From NCBI GenBank assembly GCA_023091665.1, contig JALJCQ010000017.1, positions 1,178,001 to 1,242,000 on the forward strand: a stretch of 64,000 bases of DNA, given 5' to 3'. A program made the translations under genes and the position numbers. The notes below the pieces were generated by a model. That model searched no databases, had not been told where the DNA came from, and worked only from the letters and a program-made list of their open reading frames with translations. Source of the DNA: Pythium myriotylum (lineage: Eukaryota > Oomycota > Peronosporomycetes > Pythiales > Pythiaceae). This document shows, one piece after another, positions 1-10,921 of the stretch. Numbering within the stretch: position 1 is the first letter of the stretch; each line of letters begins with the position of its first letter.

Positions 1-733
1 ACAAACCAAGCTGTCATGGCCCAACGCGCGTCAATACGCTGAGAACACTAGTTGTCCATTCACAATGGCCAGTGTTTCCGCACTGATTGTTCGGCAACGG
101 CTTCGATCCGCATTATTATGAGCAACTCACATCTTCATCGTGTGACGAAACGTAGAATTATAGAAGTCGTCTCGATTTCACTGCCTTCGACAACTGATGA
201 TACAGGCACCATTGTACAGTCAACAGGCGCTACTTCGTCAGGGACCCACATGACAGACACCTCTTCACCCACATCCACTAGTTTACCACCAGACGGTGTT
301 CAACGTAGCAGAGTGGCAAACCGACAACAAACAGACGAGGACATAACCACTCACTCGCGACGCTGTTCAGCCTCAAAAGACGTCCCAGCTGATACCAGGT
401 AACATCGAAGAGGTATCACAGACACTTTGTGGTTCCCACTTGTGCCTCAACTGTCGGGAGTGGGAAGATGGGGAGAGGTCGGGACCGTGCATACGTCCAA
501 GTGCGAGTATCGAGGATACATGTAGAATCGGAGCAGCGGGTGGATCTCCGGTTCGTCCTTCTTGGTCTCGGTTGAGACCTCAACGTATCCTTGGCTGTTG
601 CAGTCGTTCGACCCTCTCTTCGTCCGGTCGCACAATTCACGCCAAATCACAGCGAGGAAGGATCGAGATCATTCTCCAACTTGCAAGTTCGAGACACATC
701 TGACTACACAAGCCACCACATCATTGTGATACC
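1..733. other. Upstream intergenic region, no gene recognised
   Basis: I see no convincing coding region here. The open frames present are short, rich in Ser, Thr and Arg, and overlap on both strands without recognisable motifs. The last 100 bases or so presumably hold the promoter and 5' leader of the secreted repeat protein that follows. Confidence 0.4.
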
Positions 734-3700
734 ATGGTCCACATCAAGTCTGCCATCATCCTCTGCGTCCTCGCACTCGCAGTCACCAACAGCAGCGCCA
801 ATGCAGCTACCACGACCTACGCCAAGGCAGATAAGGCGACCAGCAACACTGTCGCGACCGCCTCATCTACTGCCACCGTAAGTGCTACGGACGGCGTCCC
901 TTCGAACGTCAACGCCACCGCCACCGTCACCGCCACTGTCACCGAGCCGACCACTTCTTCTGGATCAGCCACGAAGCCCAACTCGAAAGCCAACTCGGAG
1001 CCTGCCGTTATCACAGCACCGCCAGCATACAAGTCTACCGACGCTCCTACCCCCGTCCCCACCAAAGCGCAAACACCAACACCGACACCATCGCTTGCGC
1101 CGAGAGAAACACCAGCTCCAGTACCCACTCCAACGGAGCCATCTTCGCCAGTCAAACCGTCTGGAGCCAAGCCAATGCCAAACAATGGAAAGGGAGAACT
1201 GAACGCGGGAGCCGGTCTCAACGCCAAGGCCGGGCTCAACGCAGGCGCAGGAATCAACGCGGGCGCCGGTCTCAACGCCGGTGCTGGACTCGATGCCAAG
1301 GCTGGAATCGACGCCAAGGCTGGCCTCAACGCTGGCGCTGGCATCAACGCCGGTGCCGGTCTCAACGCTGGTGCCGGTCTCAACGCTGGCGCAGGAATCA
1401 ACGCTGGAGCGGGTCTCGACGCCAAGGCTGGTCTCAACGCCGGAGCGGGTCTCAACGCCAAGGCCGGGCTCAACGCAGGCGCAGGAATCAACGCGGGCGC
1501 CGGTCTCAACGCCGGTGCTGGACTCGATGCCAAGGCTGGAATCGACGCCAAGGCTGGCCTCAACGCTGGCGCTGGCATCAACGCCGGTGCCGGTCTCAAC
1601 GCTGGTGCCGGTCTCAACGCTGGCGCAGGAATCAACGCTGGAGCGGGTCTCGACGCCAAGGCTGGTCTCAACGCCGGAGCGGGTCTCAACGCCAAGGCCG
1701 GGCTCAACGCAGGCGCAGGAATCAACGCGGGCGCCGGTCTCAACGCCGGTGCTGGACTCGATGCCAAGGCTGGAATCGACGCCAAGGCTGGCCTCAACGC
1801 TGGCGCTGGCATCAACGCCGGTGCCGGTCTCAACGCTGGTGCCGGTCTCAACGCTGGCGCAGGAATCAACGCTGGAGCGGGTCTCGACGCCAAGGCTGGT
1901 CTCAACGCCGGAGCGGGTCTCAACGCCGGAGCCGGGCTCAACGCCAAGGCCGGGCTCAACGCAGGCGCAGGAATCAACGCGGGCGCCGGTCTCAACGCCG
2001 GTGCTGGACTCGATGCCAAGGCTGGAATCGACGCCAAGGCTGGCCTCAACGCTGGCGCTGGCATCAACGCCGGTGCCGGTCTCAACGCTGGTGCCGGTCT
2101 CAACGCTGGCGCAGGAATCAACGCTGGAGCGGGTCTCGACGCCAAGGCTGGTCTCAACGCCGGAGCGGGTCTCAACGCCGGAGCCGGTCTCAACGCCAAG
2201 GCCGGGCTCAACGCAGGCGCAGGAATCAACGCGGGCGCCGGTCTCAACGCCGGTGCTGGACTCGATGCCAAGGCTGGAATCGACGCCAAGGCTGGCCTCA
2301 ACGCTGGCGCTGGCATCAACGCCGGTGCCGGTCTCAACGCTGGTGCCGGTCTCAACGCTGGCGCAGGAATCAACGCTGGAGCGGGTCTCGACGCCAAGGC
2401 TGGTCTCAACGCCGGAGCGGGTCTCAACGCCGGAGCCGGGCTCAACGCCAAGGCCGGGCTCAACGCCAAGGCCGGGCTCAACGCAGGCGCAGGAATCAAC
2501 GCGGGCGCCGGTCTCAACGCCGGTGCTGGACTCGATGCCAAGGCTGGCCTCAACGCTGGCGCTGGCATCAACGCCGGTGCCGGTCTCAACGCTGGCGCAG
2601 GAATCAACGCTGGAGCGGGTCTCGACGCCAAGGCTGGTCTCAACGCCGGAGCGGGTCTCAACGCCGGAGCCGGTCTCAACGCCAAGGCCGGGCTCAACGC
2701 AGGCGCAGGAATCAACGCGGGCGCCGGTCTCAACGCCGGTGCTGGACTCGATGCCAAGGCTGGAATCGACGCCAAGGCTGGCCTCAACGCTGGCGCTGGC
2801 ATCAACGCCGGTGCCGGTCTCAACGCTGGTGCCGGTCTCAACGCTGGCGCAGGAATCAACGCTGGAGCGGGTCTCGACGCCAAGGCTGGTCTCAACGCCG
2901 GAGCGGGTCTCAACGCCGGAGCCGGTCTCAACGCCAAGGCCGGGCTCAACGCAGGCGCAGGAATCAACGCGGGCGCCGGTCTCAACGCCGGTGCTGGACT
3001 CGATGCCAAGGCTGGAATCGACGCCAAGGCTGGCCTCAACGCTGGCGCTGGCATCAACGCCGGTGCCGGTCTCAACGCTGGTGCCGGTCTCAACGCTGGC
3101 GCAGGAATCAACGCTGGAGCGGGTCTCGACGCCAAGGCTGGTCTCAACGCCGGAGCGGGTCTCAACGCCGGAGCCGGGCTCAACGCCAAGGCCGGGCTCA
3201 ACGCAGGCGCAGGAATCAACGCGGGCGCCGGTCTCAACGCCGGTGCTGGACTCGATGCCAAGGCTAGAATCGACGCCAAGGCTGGCCTCAACGCTGGCGC
3301 TGGCATCAACGCCGGTGCCGGTCTCAACGCTGGCGCAGGAATCAACGCTGGAGCGGGTCTCGACGCCAAGGCTGGTCTCAACGCCGGAGCGGGTCTCAAC
3401 GCCGGAGCCGGGCTCAACGCCAAGGCCGGGCTCAACGCAGGCGCAGGAATCAACGCGGGCGCCGGTCTCAACGCCGGTGCTGGACTCGATGCCAAGGCTG
3501 GAATCGACGCCAAGGCTGGCCTCAACGCTGGCGCTGGCATCAACGCCGGTGCCGGTCTCAACGCTGGTGCCGGTCTCAACGCTGGCGCAGGAATCAACGC
3601 TGGAGCGGGTCTCGACGCCAAGGCTGGTCTCAACGCCGGAGCGGGTCTCAACGCCAAGGCCGGTCTCAACGCCAAGGCCGGGCTCAACGCAGGCGCAGGA

Positions 3701-4012
3701 ATCAACGCGGGCGCTGGCATCGGTGGGACTGGTGATGCACACGCGGGAGCCAAGGCGGACAATGCATACCAGGGTGCCAAGGCGGACAACGCCTACGCAG
3801 GTACAAAGGTGGGTGTCAACAAGAAGACCTCAGCTGGAGCTGACGCGCACGTCGGTGCTGGAGCCGGTCTTGGCTTCGATGCGTTTGCAGGACTCGACGC
3901 TGGTGCGAATGCAGGAGCCGGAGCCAATGCAGCACTCGACGCCGCCGTCGGAGCTGACGCTGACTTCAACGTCAGGGCCAAGACTGGATTCGGATTTGGC
4001 AGATGGTACTAA
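734..4012 (+). CDS. Secreted hexapeptide-repeat surface protein (predicted left-handed beta-helix)
   Basis: A 1092-residue intronless protein. Residues 1-24 form a signal peptide ending in SSANA, so the product should be secreted. Residues 25-155 are a Thr/Pro/Ser-rich, mucin-like stretch likely to be O-glycosylated. Residues 156-995 are 140 uninterrupted hexapeptides of the form [LI]-[ND]-A-[GK]-A-[GR], with no indel breaking the register. The last 97 residues are Gly/Ala/Asp-rich and end GFGRWY. The hexad fits the left-handed beta-helix consensus (aliphatic at position 1, small or acidic at 2, small at 5), seen in acyltransferases and in spruce budworm antifreeze protein. I infer a stiff secreted solenoid at the wall or surface, possibly adhesive, structural or ice-interacting; no enzyme motif is present. 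The start is the first ATG, in an ACC-ATG-G context, directly before the signal peptide. Confidence 0.85.
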   Translation: MVHIKSAIILCVLALAVTNSSANAATTTYAKADKATSNTVATASSTATVSATDGVPSNVNATATVTATVTEPTTSSGSATKPNSKANSEPAVITAPPAYKSTDAPTPVPTKAQTPTPTPSLAPRETPAPVPTPTEPSSPVKPSGAKPMPNNGKGELNAGAGLNAKAGLNAGAGINAGAGLNAGAGLDAKAGIDAKAGLNAGAGINAGAGLNAGAGLNAGAGINAGAGLDAKAGLNAGAGLNAKAGLNAGAGINAGAGLNAGAGLDAKAGIDAKAGLNAGAGINAGAGLNAGAGLNAGAGINAGAGLDAKAGLNAGAGLNAKAGLNAGAGINAGAGLNAGAGLDAKAGIDAKAGLNAGAGINAGAGLNAGAGLNAGAGINAGAGLDAKAGLNAGAGLNAGAGLNAKAGLNAGAGINAGAGLNAGAGLDAKAGIDAKAGLNAGAGINAGAGLNAGAGLNAGAGINAGAGLDAKAGLNAGAGLNAGAGLNAKAGLNAGAGINAGAGLNAGAGLDAKAGIDAKAGLNAGAGINAGAGLNAGAGLNAGAGINAGAGLDAKAGLNAGAGLNAGAGLNAKAGLNAKAGLNAGAGINAGAGLNAGAGLDAKAGLNAGAGINAGAGLNAGAGINAGAGLDAKAGLNAGAGLNAGAGLNAKAGLNAGAGINAGAGLNAGAGLDAKAGIDAKAGLNAGAGINAGAGLNAGAGLNAGAGINAGAGLDAKAGLNAGAGLNAGAGLNAKAGLNAGAGINAGAGLNAGAGLDAKAGIDAKAGLNAGAGINAGAGLNAGAGLNAGAGINAGAGLDAKAGLNAGAGLNAGAGLNAKAGLNAGAGINAGAGLNAGAGLDAKARIDAKAGLNAGAGINAGAGLNAGAGINAGAGLDAKAGLNAGAGLNAGAGLNAKAGLNAGAGINAGAGLNAGAGLDAKAGIDAKAGLNAGAGINAGAGLNAGAGLNAGAGINAGAGLDAKAGLNAGAGLNAKAGLNAKAGLNAGAGINAGAGIGGTGDAHAGAKADNAYQGAKADNAYAGTKVGVNKKTSAGADAHVGAGAGLGFDAFAGLDAGANAGAGANAALDAAVGADADFNVRAKTGFGFGRWY
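1199..3718 (+). repeat. Nested coding minisatellite: 18-bp units in about 234-bp higher-order repeats
   Basis: The array holds exactly 140 18-bp units. A landmark (ggactcgatgcc) recurs at 1286, 1520, 1754, 2006, 2258, 2528, 2744, 2996, 3248 and 3482. The spacings are 234, 234, 252, 252, 270, 216, 252, 252 and 234. Every spacing is a multiple of 18, so each gain or loss removed or added whole hexapeptides and kept both frame and helix register. Neighbouring copies are nearly identical, which suggests ongoing unequal exchange or slippage with selection for register. Confidence 0.9.
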
Positions 4013-5953
4013 ATCGACAATCTCGCATCGAAACTTCGTTTCACTTCACGTCCGCAGTCGCGTTCAGGTTGGTGTGCGCCTGTGCAGCCATGTTTGTGAG
4101 TTCGTTAGTCTTGATCAATTGCTGGCAATTTAAATCCTTGATGTGGTCGTGCTGTTTTCTCTTTTGTTTCGTTTTACTCGGTCGAATCGTTCACAAATCC
4201 TCCACCCTGGTACTTTGGCGACCGTTCCAGTTGTTGCCGTTGCCAGCCCATGGCGTGTTCTGTTCCATATTCGATCTTGCAGACTTGATCCGGTGATCGA
4301 TCTTGTTGCCAATGAGTAGTCTGCACGAAACAAACCATCTGGTCCTTCGGGATTCTTGCAGAGAGACACTTGCCACACACCGAAACTTCGGCTTTGCCTA
4401 CGCGCTTGGTGTGCAAAAATGTCTTGATTTTCCGTAGCATCGACCACCATTGCATTTTGCTTGTGCTAATAAAGTCGGTCGTTGGTACTCATACGCTATT
4501 TAGGATTCTCCAAATCGGGCTTGATACCTCTATGCATGCTTTTGCAACATCAAGCTGGCACCAAGAGTTGGCAGGTGGAATCTGTTCCGTTTATTCAGTC
4601 AGGTCAGGAAATTGATAACTTTCCAAAGGGTTCACTGACCTTGATCGCTCCAAATGCCTTGAAGATTTACGGCCTGTTCCGAGAACTAAGTCGCAATCAA
4701 TAGGATCGTGGACGAAGAAGAGTGGCGGTGCGCAAATCACTGAGCCTTCGGTCAGTCGTGCTCACCGAGAGCTAACGCGCAAGAAAGTGAATCGCTATTT
4801 CCGTGTATGGCAATGGGATTACTTTTGCGTACATCACTTGAGGGCGAGAGTTGCGGTCGGTCTTCTCGCAGATGGAGGATCCACACACGCAAACATGATC
4901 TCAGGGGTTGGAGACGTCATGCACAGAGTTTGTCACAACCGAGCTCAGCCAACGAGACGCCGAGTCAGTTAGTTGCCACTGTTATCTCAATCCGCAACAC
5001 GTTCCACAAAACAAGGACGAGTCGCGATAGAGCAGCGTCTCTACGCCACGTCTCCGACGCGTCAACCGAGTCGACAGATCATGGAGACAGCGGAGGTCTC
5101 CATGGCCGCCAAGCCGAGCGCGGGAAGCAGCAATCGGCCGTAAGAAATGGCCGTAGCCTCTGGCGTTCTCGTCCTCGCGCTGGGACGTGGCGACGCAGCA
5201 CTGTCCAAACCAAGGGCCCGCACGCCGTCGGCACCGAGTCGCTTCTCTCCTCGTCCTGCGGCGCGTCGGCGCGAGGGCACAGAGGCCCCATCTTCCTCGC
5301 TCATCCGTGGCATGGAAGTGTTGATGACTTGCTGTGATTGGCTTAAAATACCAACCAGTAGCTGGATTATCGTGGTTTTCCATTCGGATTTACGGTATTT
5401 CCTGCGAATACCCCTCGCCGGACAACGCAACGAAAGAGTTCTCTCTGCTGGTCCTCGAAGGACCAGATCCGACAGACAGCAGTTGATCTGCTCACCGGCA
5501 TCTTGTTTGCACGCGGGCGTCGCATGGGGCCAGAAGAAGGAGGAAGCTGCCGCGAGGGGTCCAGATGTAGCCATCTCCTATTGCTCTCTCTTCCTTCGTG
5601 GCGGTTTGTGCATCGGCCGTTTTGGTTCTCAGTTCCCTTTGGTCGCATTCGGATTGGCGGAAACCCATCCATTCAGCGTGCGCCATTTTAAATTCCACCA
5701 ATGCCGTGGTGTCTCTGGATCTTTCCACCAATCACGACTTCTACCAAGAAAAACCTCGCTGACGGCTCGCTTGGATCTCGCCGATACAAACTTCAAGTCG
5801 CGGTTTGAACCGATCGAGGTTTTATCACCGTCTGGGCCGCAGTCGATTGGTGTGAAAATGTTCCGCGCCGCGTCCTACGAGAGGAAGAAAACCGCCCCCC
5901 GCTCAGTGTGGCTTTTTGTACCAGTGAGAAGGCCCCGCGAGCAGCTTGAAGCG
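4013..5953. other. Intergenic region, 1.9 kb, no supported gene
   Basis: The left part is AT-richer 3' flank of the repeat protein. The right part has an open frame (from 5147) that joins the AT-hook gene in frame, but its translation is rich in Cys, Trp and Ser and shows no domain. I treat it as leader or promoter. An Inr-like string (ccattcggattt) lies near 5380. Confidence 0.35.
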
Positions 5954-7063
5954 ATGCCCGCCGAGAAGCGCAGCCACGAGGAGCTCGAGGCGCCCAAGAC
6001 GGCCGCGCCGACGCCCAAGCTCGCCACGGACGCGGCCGCCAGCGCCGGCATGCTCGGGCTGCCGTTCATGCTGCCCAGCGCCGCGCTCATGGCCATGAAC
6101 TCGGTGCAGCAGGCCGACCAGTCGGACGACGCCGCCGCCGTCGCCGCGCTCCAGCAGCACACGGCGGCGGCCATCGCGGCCGCCACGGCCACGGCCGCCG
6201 CGCAGACCGCCGACGGAGACCAGAAAGGAGACAACTCGGCCCAGCAGCAGCTCGTGCAGCAGCAGCTCCAGCTCCTCCAGATGCAGCAGCAGCACCTCCA
6301 GCAGATGAGCCCCGGCGACCTCTCGGCCGTCGCCACCATGGCGCATCAGATGGCGCTCGGCATGGTCATGATGCCGGCCATGATGCCGCTCATGATGATG
6401 AACCAGACCAACGCCACGGGCCAGAACGGACAGGCCTCCCCGCAAGACGGCCAAGGATCGCCCAGCCGATCGCCCGAACTCGGAGCGGCCGGTGCCGCCG
6501 ACTCGCTCGGCATGGTCGGGCAGGGCGGCGATGCCACCGGCATGCCCTTGCTGGCGGCTGGCGCCTTTGGCAACGACGACACTCCCAAGCGCAAACGTGG
6601 AAGACCGCCGAAGAAGGATGTTCTCGCTCGAGGCAAGCCCGAGGGGATGGAGAAGGCGCTCAAGCAGTTCCCTCTCTGGGGCTACGGCATGCCTCTACCC
6701 TTTCTACCTGGGTTCATGCCGCCGGGCACCGGAGCTCTCGGCGATCAGACTGGCGCTGTTGCTCAAGATGACGCCAACGGGAAGGACGGCGACGATGAAG
6801 CCAACCGAGGCAAGGGTGGCGCCAAGAAGAAAACCCGTGGCACGGGCAAGCCGCGTGGCCGTCCACGCACCCGTCCTCGCCCGGGAGAGATTATCCGACG
6901 TGTCAAGCCGCCGCCGATCGCGCCAGCGAACTTCCCAGGAATGCAAGAGTACCTCGCGCAGAAGATGGCCGAGTGGAAGGCGACGCAAGCAGGCAACGCT
7001 GCTGAAGATAACCGCGTGGTGAGCGCCTTTGGATCGGCACTGCTCCCAGGCGACCACGAATGA
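5954..7063 (+). CDS. AT-hook DNA-binding protein with poly-Gln tract
   Basis: A 369-residue protein with two AT-hook cores. One, KRKRGRPPKK, is near residue 213. The other, KPRGRPRTRPR, is near residue 297. AT-hooks insert a GRP core into the minor groove of AT-rich DNA, so a nuclear chromatin or transcription role is expected. The N-terminal half is low-complexity Ala/Gln, including a Gln-rich stretch around residues 95-120, and then Met-rich. I chose the ATG at 5954 because GC content and codon pattern change there and the product begins with an acidic-basic MPAEKRSHEEL. The frame stays open upstream to 5147, with another ATG at 5858, so a longer N terminus cannot be excluded. No HMG, PHD or other catalytic domain is visible. 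The specific function is unknown. Confidence 0.7.
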   Translation: MPAEKRSHEELEAPKTAAPTPKLATDAAASAGMLGLPFMLPSAALMAMNSVQQADQSDDAAAVAALQQHTAAAIAAATATAAAQTADGDQKGDNSAQQQLVQQQLQLLQMQQQHLQQMSPGDLSAVATMAHQMALGMVMMPAMMPLMMMNQTNATGQNGQASPQDGQGSPSRSPELGAAGAADSLGMVGQGGDATGMPLLAAGAFGNDDTPKRKRGRPPKKDVLARGKPEGMEKALKQFPLWGYGMPLPFLPGFMPPGTGALGDQTGAVAQDDANGKDGDDEANRGKGGAKKKTRGTGKPRGRPRTRPRPGEIIRRVKPPPIAPANFPGMQEYLAQKMAEWKATQAGNAAEDNRVVSAFGSALLPGDHE

Positions 7064-7226
7064 ACCGTGCACGGACTACAGTCGTCGTGAAAAGAAGATG
7101 CGCCATCGCAACCCAGTCAACGTGTTATCTAAATATTGCTTTTCTTTCATTTGCTTTTGCTTTTCGCAACATCCCGTGCGCTTCGCCTCTAGTCATTCTC
7201 GCTGTAATCGTACATGTCGCTCCTAT

Positions 7227-7991
7227 TTAGAAGAAAACTTCCTCATCGCCATCGTCACTGACAGCATCGCTATCGTAGTAATCGAACGTGTAGTCGTTCA
7301 TGTCGTCACCCTGAAGAAAAAAAATCCCGTCAGTGTTTGCCGCAAATAAGTAGCGTGCAAGTCTCGACGAAACCAGCGACGTACCAGATCTTCATCTTGT
7401 TCATCCATGCCATCGTCATCGTCGTTCGCTGGTGCGTTGCCCTTGCCGGCTTGCTCCTGCGCCTCGAGATTCTTGAAAACCTGCTCAAACGCACGAGGTT
7501 GCATGACCTGGTGAGAGCCCGAGAGTCCGGCCACGCGCATGCCGCTGATGGTGTTGGAGCGGAGCTCCTCCGGAACGAAGACTTCGCCCGCCTTCTGGGT
7601 CTCTGGGATCGTGACGTGCACGAACGCCGCCGGATCCGTCGGGTCGGCCATCGATCCGTGTTGACCCCACGGGTGGTACAGGTTGTCGAGCTTGTGGGCG
7701 ATCACGCGCTGGCGCTGGATCAAATAGGCGTCGCGGTCGTTCAGCGCTTCCGGCTGCGGCAGCTGGAGCGGCGGGTACAGCGCGGCGCCGGTCTCGGTCT
7801 GCGGACAAAACACGACAAGCATGAGCACTCCCTTGCGGCGAGTTCCCAGACGCCCGACGCACCGCGAGCAGCTCCATCTGTGCATGGGAAAGGCCGAGGT
7901 CTTCGCGCGTCTCGTCGAGCACGTCGGCGAGCGCCGAGTCGCGGCTCCCGCCGAAGCGCACGCGCCCGCGGCCTCGTCCTCGCGCGCTCAT
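7227..7991 (-). CDS. RNA polymerase III subunit RPC31/POLR3G-like protein
   Basis: A three-exon gene. Exon 1 is 7991-7863, exon 2 is 7798-7385 and exon 3 is 7310-7227. Both introns (63 and 74 bp) are GT-AG and phase 0. The 207-residue product starts MSARGRGRGRVRFGG, a Gly/Arg-rich start like that of Rpc31 and POLR3G. It continues with a Pro/Leu segment (ALYPPLQLP) and ends in an acidic tail (DDDDGMDEQDEDL, then GDDMNDYTFDYYDSD) closing with EEVFF. Length, Gly/Arg N terminus and acidic aromatic tail match subunit C31/RPC7, which joins the Pol III trimer needed for initiation at tRNA and 5S genes. The central region is diverged, so this is a family-level call. It is divergent from the LRR-like gene starting at 8146. 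Confidence 0.55.
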
Positions 7992-8145
7992 TTTGGTTTC
8001 CGTGCTTGTGCTCGTCCACCCAAGTGCACCCGGCTCGAGGTCACGTAGCTTTTTGTACCTTGTTTTGGGATTGGCGGAAATGCCTTTCTCGTCTTTTGCG
8101 AGACTGACTGCAAAAATCAGGATTTTATCCACTTCGTCATTCAAG
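7992..8145. promoter_or_regulatory. Compact bidirectional promoter
   Basis: A 154-bp gap separates the start codons of the RPC31-like gene (minus) and the LRR-like gene (plus). It must carry both core promoters and leaders. A cttcgtcattcaag string just before the plus-strand ATG resembles the start of the oomycete Inr (TCATTY). The element itself is inferred. Confidence 0.4.
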
Positions 8146-10296
8146 ATGGAGCACCGGCTCCGCCAAGGCGACGCGCTGGCGCTCGCGACCGCCTGGGGCG
8201 TCTCGCTGCGCGGATGCGGCGCCGTGAGGCTCTCGGAGCGCCCGCTCGTGGCCGAGGTCGACCGCTCGCGGCTCTACTGGCTCGAGATCTCGCTGCAGAG
8301 CGCGCAAGTGGCGCGAGACCGCGAGGGGATCCGTGCTCTCGAAGAGGCATTGCTCGTTTTCCACGCACTGGCGTCGTGCGCTGGATTTTCTGCCCACCTA
8401 AACGGGCAGTTCTGGGTCGAGGTTCTAGCATGCGCTGGCGTGACGGGCAACGCGCTCGACCTGGCGAGCGCAGCGTTCGACGAGGACTTTCCGCGGTTCC
8501 GGCTCAAGTTTGATGCCGAACTCCCAGACGCGCAGCAAGAAGCGGAGCTCGTGGAGCAGACTCTCGCGTGCTTTGCACTCGGAGACAATGCGAGCAGAAG
8601 CCCGGCGTTCAAGCAGTCCATGGAGCAGCTGGATCCTCTCATTGTGTGCCCGACAAGACGGAAGCGTCCAGTTCAGTTGGCCGTCGTGTTGCCGAGCATG
8701 GATACGCGATGGCTCCTCCCCGCGATGGAACGGTTCGTCGCCAATCGACGCGAGTGCAAACACGATAGCGGGATACAAATTCAGGAGCTCACTCTAAATC
8801 AGCGACGGCATAAACCCTCAGACCCGCTAGAAGGTTCGGCGTGGCTGGAGGTACTTGCTGAGATACCAACTCTGTCGGATTGGACTGTCGACGAACACAT
8901 TGAAGATGCGCGAGTCTTCGGCAAGCTATATCGGCGACTGCTTGGACTCGGGGGTGAAAGAGTGATGAAGATTCGGACATTGCACGTCGATCGCCCAAGT
9001 CTGAGCGACGACCAGTTTGCCGCGCTATGTTCGGCGCTGCCGTCAACTCGGACTATAAACACACTGAGAATCTTCAGAGACGCCGACTGGGACTGGAACT
9101 TGCTTAGCTCCAGCCATGATTGGGCTTGGTTAGGGTACGCAATCTTCCAGAAGCAACTCAAACGCTCAACTTTGCGAAACCTTTATCTGGATGGCTGCAG
9201 CGTTCGAGTTGAAGACGCGAGTGTCATTGAGCTCGTGAGGCTTCTCGGCTGTGCAGCTCTACCAGCTCATATCGGGCTGACCTCGCCTCATATTGCTCAA
9301 TCTGATGTTCCTGAAGAAAATTTAAGTCCGACGAAAACGCAGATCAAAGCGTCTACAGGAGCTACAGTCTGGAAGCTCCAACACAAACATGACGAAGACT
9401 CTGTACTGACTCCGTTGTTTTCCGTCGATGAAGTTCTATCGACTGTCGTTCTTGAAGCTATCGGTCCCTTGAAGCCTTTGCAGCCCGTGGTCATTCCTGG
9501 AATCGGTGTCGGTTATATCCAGCGAGAGGATTTCACCGAAGTGTACACGTGCACAACCAATGGCGAGAACCTTTTGTCTTCTCTCACTGGGTTCGGCGCT
9601 CGTCTCCACAGTTGGAACTATGGCACGGTGGCGGGACTCAAGATGCTCGTACGCACACTTGGACATTCATTGCTGTCGTTGGATCTCCACTCACACGAGC
9701 TACTTGCTGCGAACGATGTGGGGCACGTCCTTGCATCTTGTCCGCGGCTGACATCGATTGCTGTGAACCACAACGGTACATACTGGACTGAGAGACACAC
9801 AGCACGACGTAGCCAGTTCCCGCTCTTGCAATCACTCCGTGTGTCTTGCTCAATGATCGAGTCGTACGCCATCGTCTGCGCTCTGAGCTACGTTTCGAAA
9901 CCGGCGTTCCCATCATTGCACGAGCTCTACTTCCACATCACTAAGGCCTCGTCTGTGTTTCCGTGTGTCGCCAAAGCGCTTGGAGCGTTTCTCACAGAGA
10001 ACCCCACCATCTCCGAGCTCACGATGGTGAAGGCTCGTCATCCAACGAGACTTGAGCCCGCGGTCAATCCAAACCGCCAGAGTAGAACTCTCTCAGTGAT
10101 GGGGCTCTCTTCACATGACCTTGCCGCCGCTTTCCACCCTCTGAACCTTCAGTACTCAAACAGCATGCGCCAAGCACTCCAACCGCTTGTGGATGCAGCT
10201 GCAGATGGAAGAGGTCTACCGAACGAGGTCGTGACAACAATCATCGCGTTTGTGGGTGACGCACGAAAACGGCAAGTCTGGATCGATTTGGTGTGA
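8146..10296 (+). CDS. LRR/RNI-like protein of unknown function
   Basis: A 716-residue intronless protein. It starts MEHRLRQGDALALATAW; the frame is open upstream but the ATG at 8146 is the first after the Inr-like motif. Irregular leucine-rich segments recur, such as LRNLYLDGCSVRVEDASV, LLSLDLHSHELLAANDV and CPRLTSIAVNHNG. These resemble the ribonuclease-inhibitor class of LRRs common in large oomycete families. No kinase, F-box or transmembrane segment is apparent. It likely acts as a cytosolic protein-interaction scaffold, but this is inference from fold only. Confidence 0.6.
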   Translation: MEHRLRQGDALALATAWGVSLRGCGAVRLSERPLVAEVDRSRLYWLEISLQSAQVARDREGIRALEEALLVFHALASCAGFSAHLNGQFWVEVLACAGVTGNALDLASAAFDEDFPRFRLKFDAELPDAQQEAELVEQTLACFALGDNASRSPAFKQSMEQLDPLIVCPTRRKRPVQLAVVLPSMDTRWLLPAMERFVANRRECKHDSGIQIQELTLNQRRHKPSDPLEGSAWLEVLAEIPTLSDWTVDEHIEDARVFGKLYRRLLGLGGERVMKIRTLHVDRPSLSDDQFAALCSALPSTRTINTLRIFRDADWDWNLLSSSHDWAWLGYAIFQKQLKRSTLRNLYLDGCSVRVEDASVIELVRLLGCAALPAHIGLTSPHIAQSDVPEENLSPTKTQIKASTGATVWKLQHKHDEDSVLTPLFSVDEVLSTVVLEAIGPLKPLQPVVIPGIGVGYIQREDFTEVYTCTTNGENLLSSLTGFGARLHSWNYGTVAGLKMLVRTLGHSLLSLDLHSHELLAANDVGHVLASCPRLTSIAVNHNGTYWTERHTARRSQFPLLQSLRVSCSMIESYAIVCALSYVSKPAFPSLHELYFHITKASSVFPCVAKALGAFLTENPTISELTMVKARHPTRLEPAVNPNRQSRTLSVMGLSSHDLAAAFHPLNLQYSNSMRQALQPLVDAAADGRGLPNEVVTTIIAFVGDARKRQVWIDLV

Positions 10297-10442
10297 GTTT
10301 GAAGTCACAGATGAACTTCGTGAAGCCAAACACAGTTGCTTGTGTCTATTTGTGAATATTGCTGATCAGATTCGGAGGACACAGTTACCCTTGAACGTGC
10401 GTGCGAGAAGCTCGAAGTGTCGAATACGACGGACTGCAAGCA

Positions 10443-10913
10443 ATGCCTTCAAGTTTTACTGCCCCTGCGTCGCCCGGAACTCAGTCCTCGGTTCAGCAGC
10501 TTGTCGGGTCATTCGCATCGTTAGACGAACGGATTGCGCATTTGCAATGGCGCAAAACTTGCAACGAGCGCGAAATCCAAGGTACTCTTCGACTCACCAA
10601 GAAACTCCAAGAGCGCGATGACTTCCTTCGTATCTCGAGCCAAACAAAGTCCAAGACAAAGAAACTTGAATGGATGCAAGGCGTCATCAACGATGAGCTT
10701 CACAAACCACTGCCTGTGACCCCAAAGTATCTTGACCATTTGGATGAACAGGCGCGCGCTTTGGAAAAGTCCCAGGAAGACTCAACAAAGCGTCACATGG
10801 CTCAGATCAAGGAGATTCAGTCAAGGTTGGACGAACGTGAGGCCCAACTCGTTCGAAAGAAGGAATTTGAACGCAAGAAGAAAGAGTTGTTGGGCGGGAA
10901 ATTATCCTCTTAG
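10443..10913 (+). CDS. Small coiled-coil protein
   Basis: A 156-residue protein. After a Ser/Pro-rich first 20 residues it is almost entirely Lys/Glu/Arg-rich helix with heptad-like hydrophobics, for example KKLQERDDFLRISSQTKSKT and QIKEIQSRLDEREAQLVRKK. It ends in a basic KKKELLGGKLSS. I chose the ATG at 10443 over the non-ATG extension upstream. It is convergent with the FKBP gene, with only 8 bp between stops. No family assignment; a structural or centrosome/cilium-type coiled coil is possible. Confidence 0.6.
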   Translation: MPSSFTAPASPGTQSSVQQLVGSFASLDERIAHLQWRKTCNEREIQGTLRLTKKLQERDDFLRISSQTKSKTKKLEWMQGVINDELHKPLPVTPKYLDHLDEQARALEKSQEDSTKRHMAQIKEIQSRLDEREAQLVRKKEFERKKKELLGGKLSS

Positions 10914-10921
10914 GTTGTTCC

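Noticed and set aside
817..4133. Three further long open frames (925-990 codons) overlapping the hexapeptide protein on both strands
   Set aside because: They arise because an 18-bp repeat without stops in a given frame stays open along the whole array. They lack the signal peptide and flanking sense that the annotated frame has.
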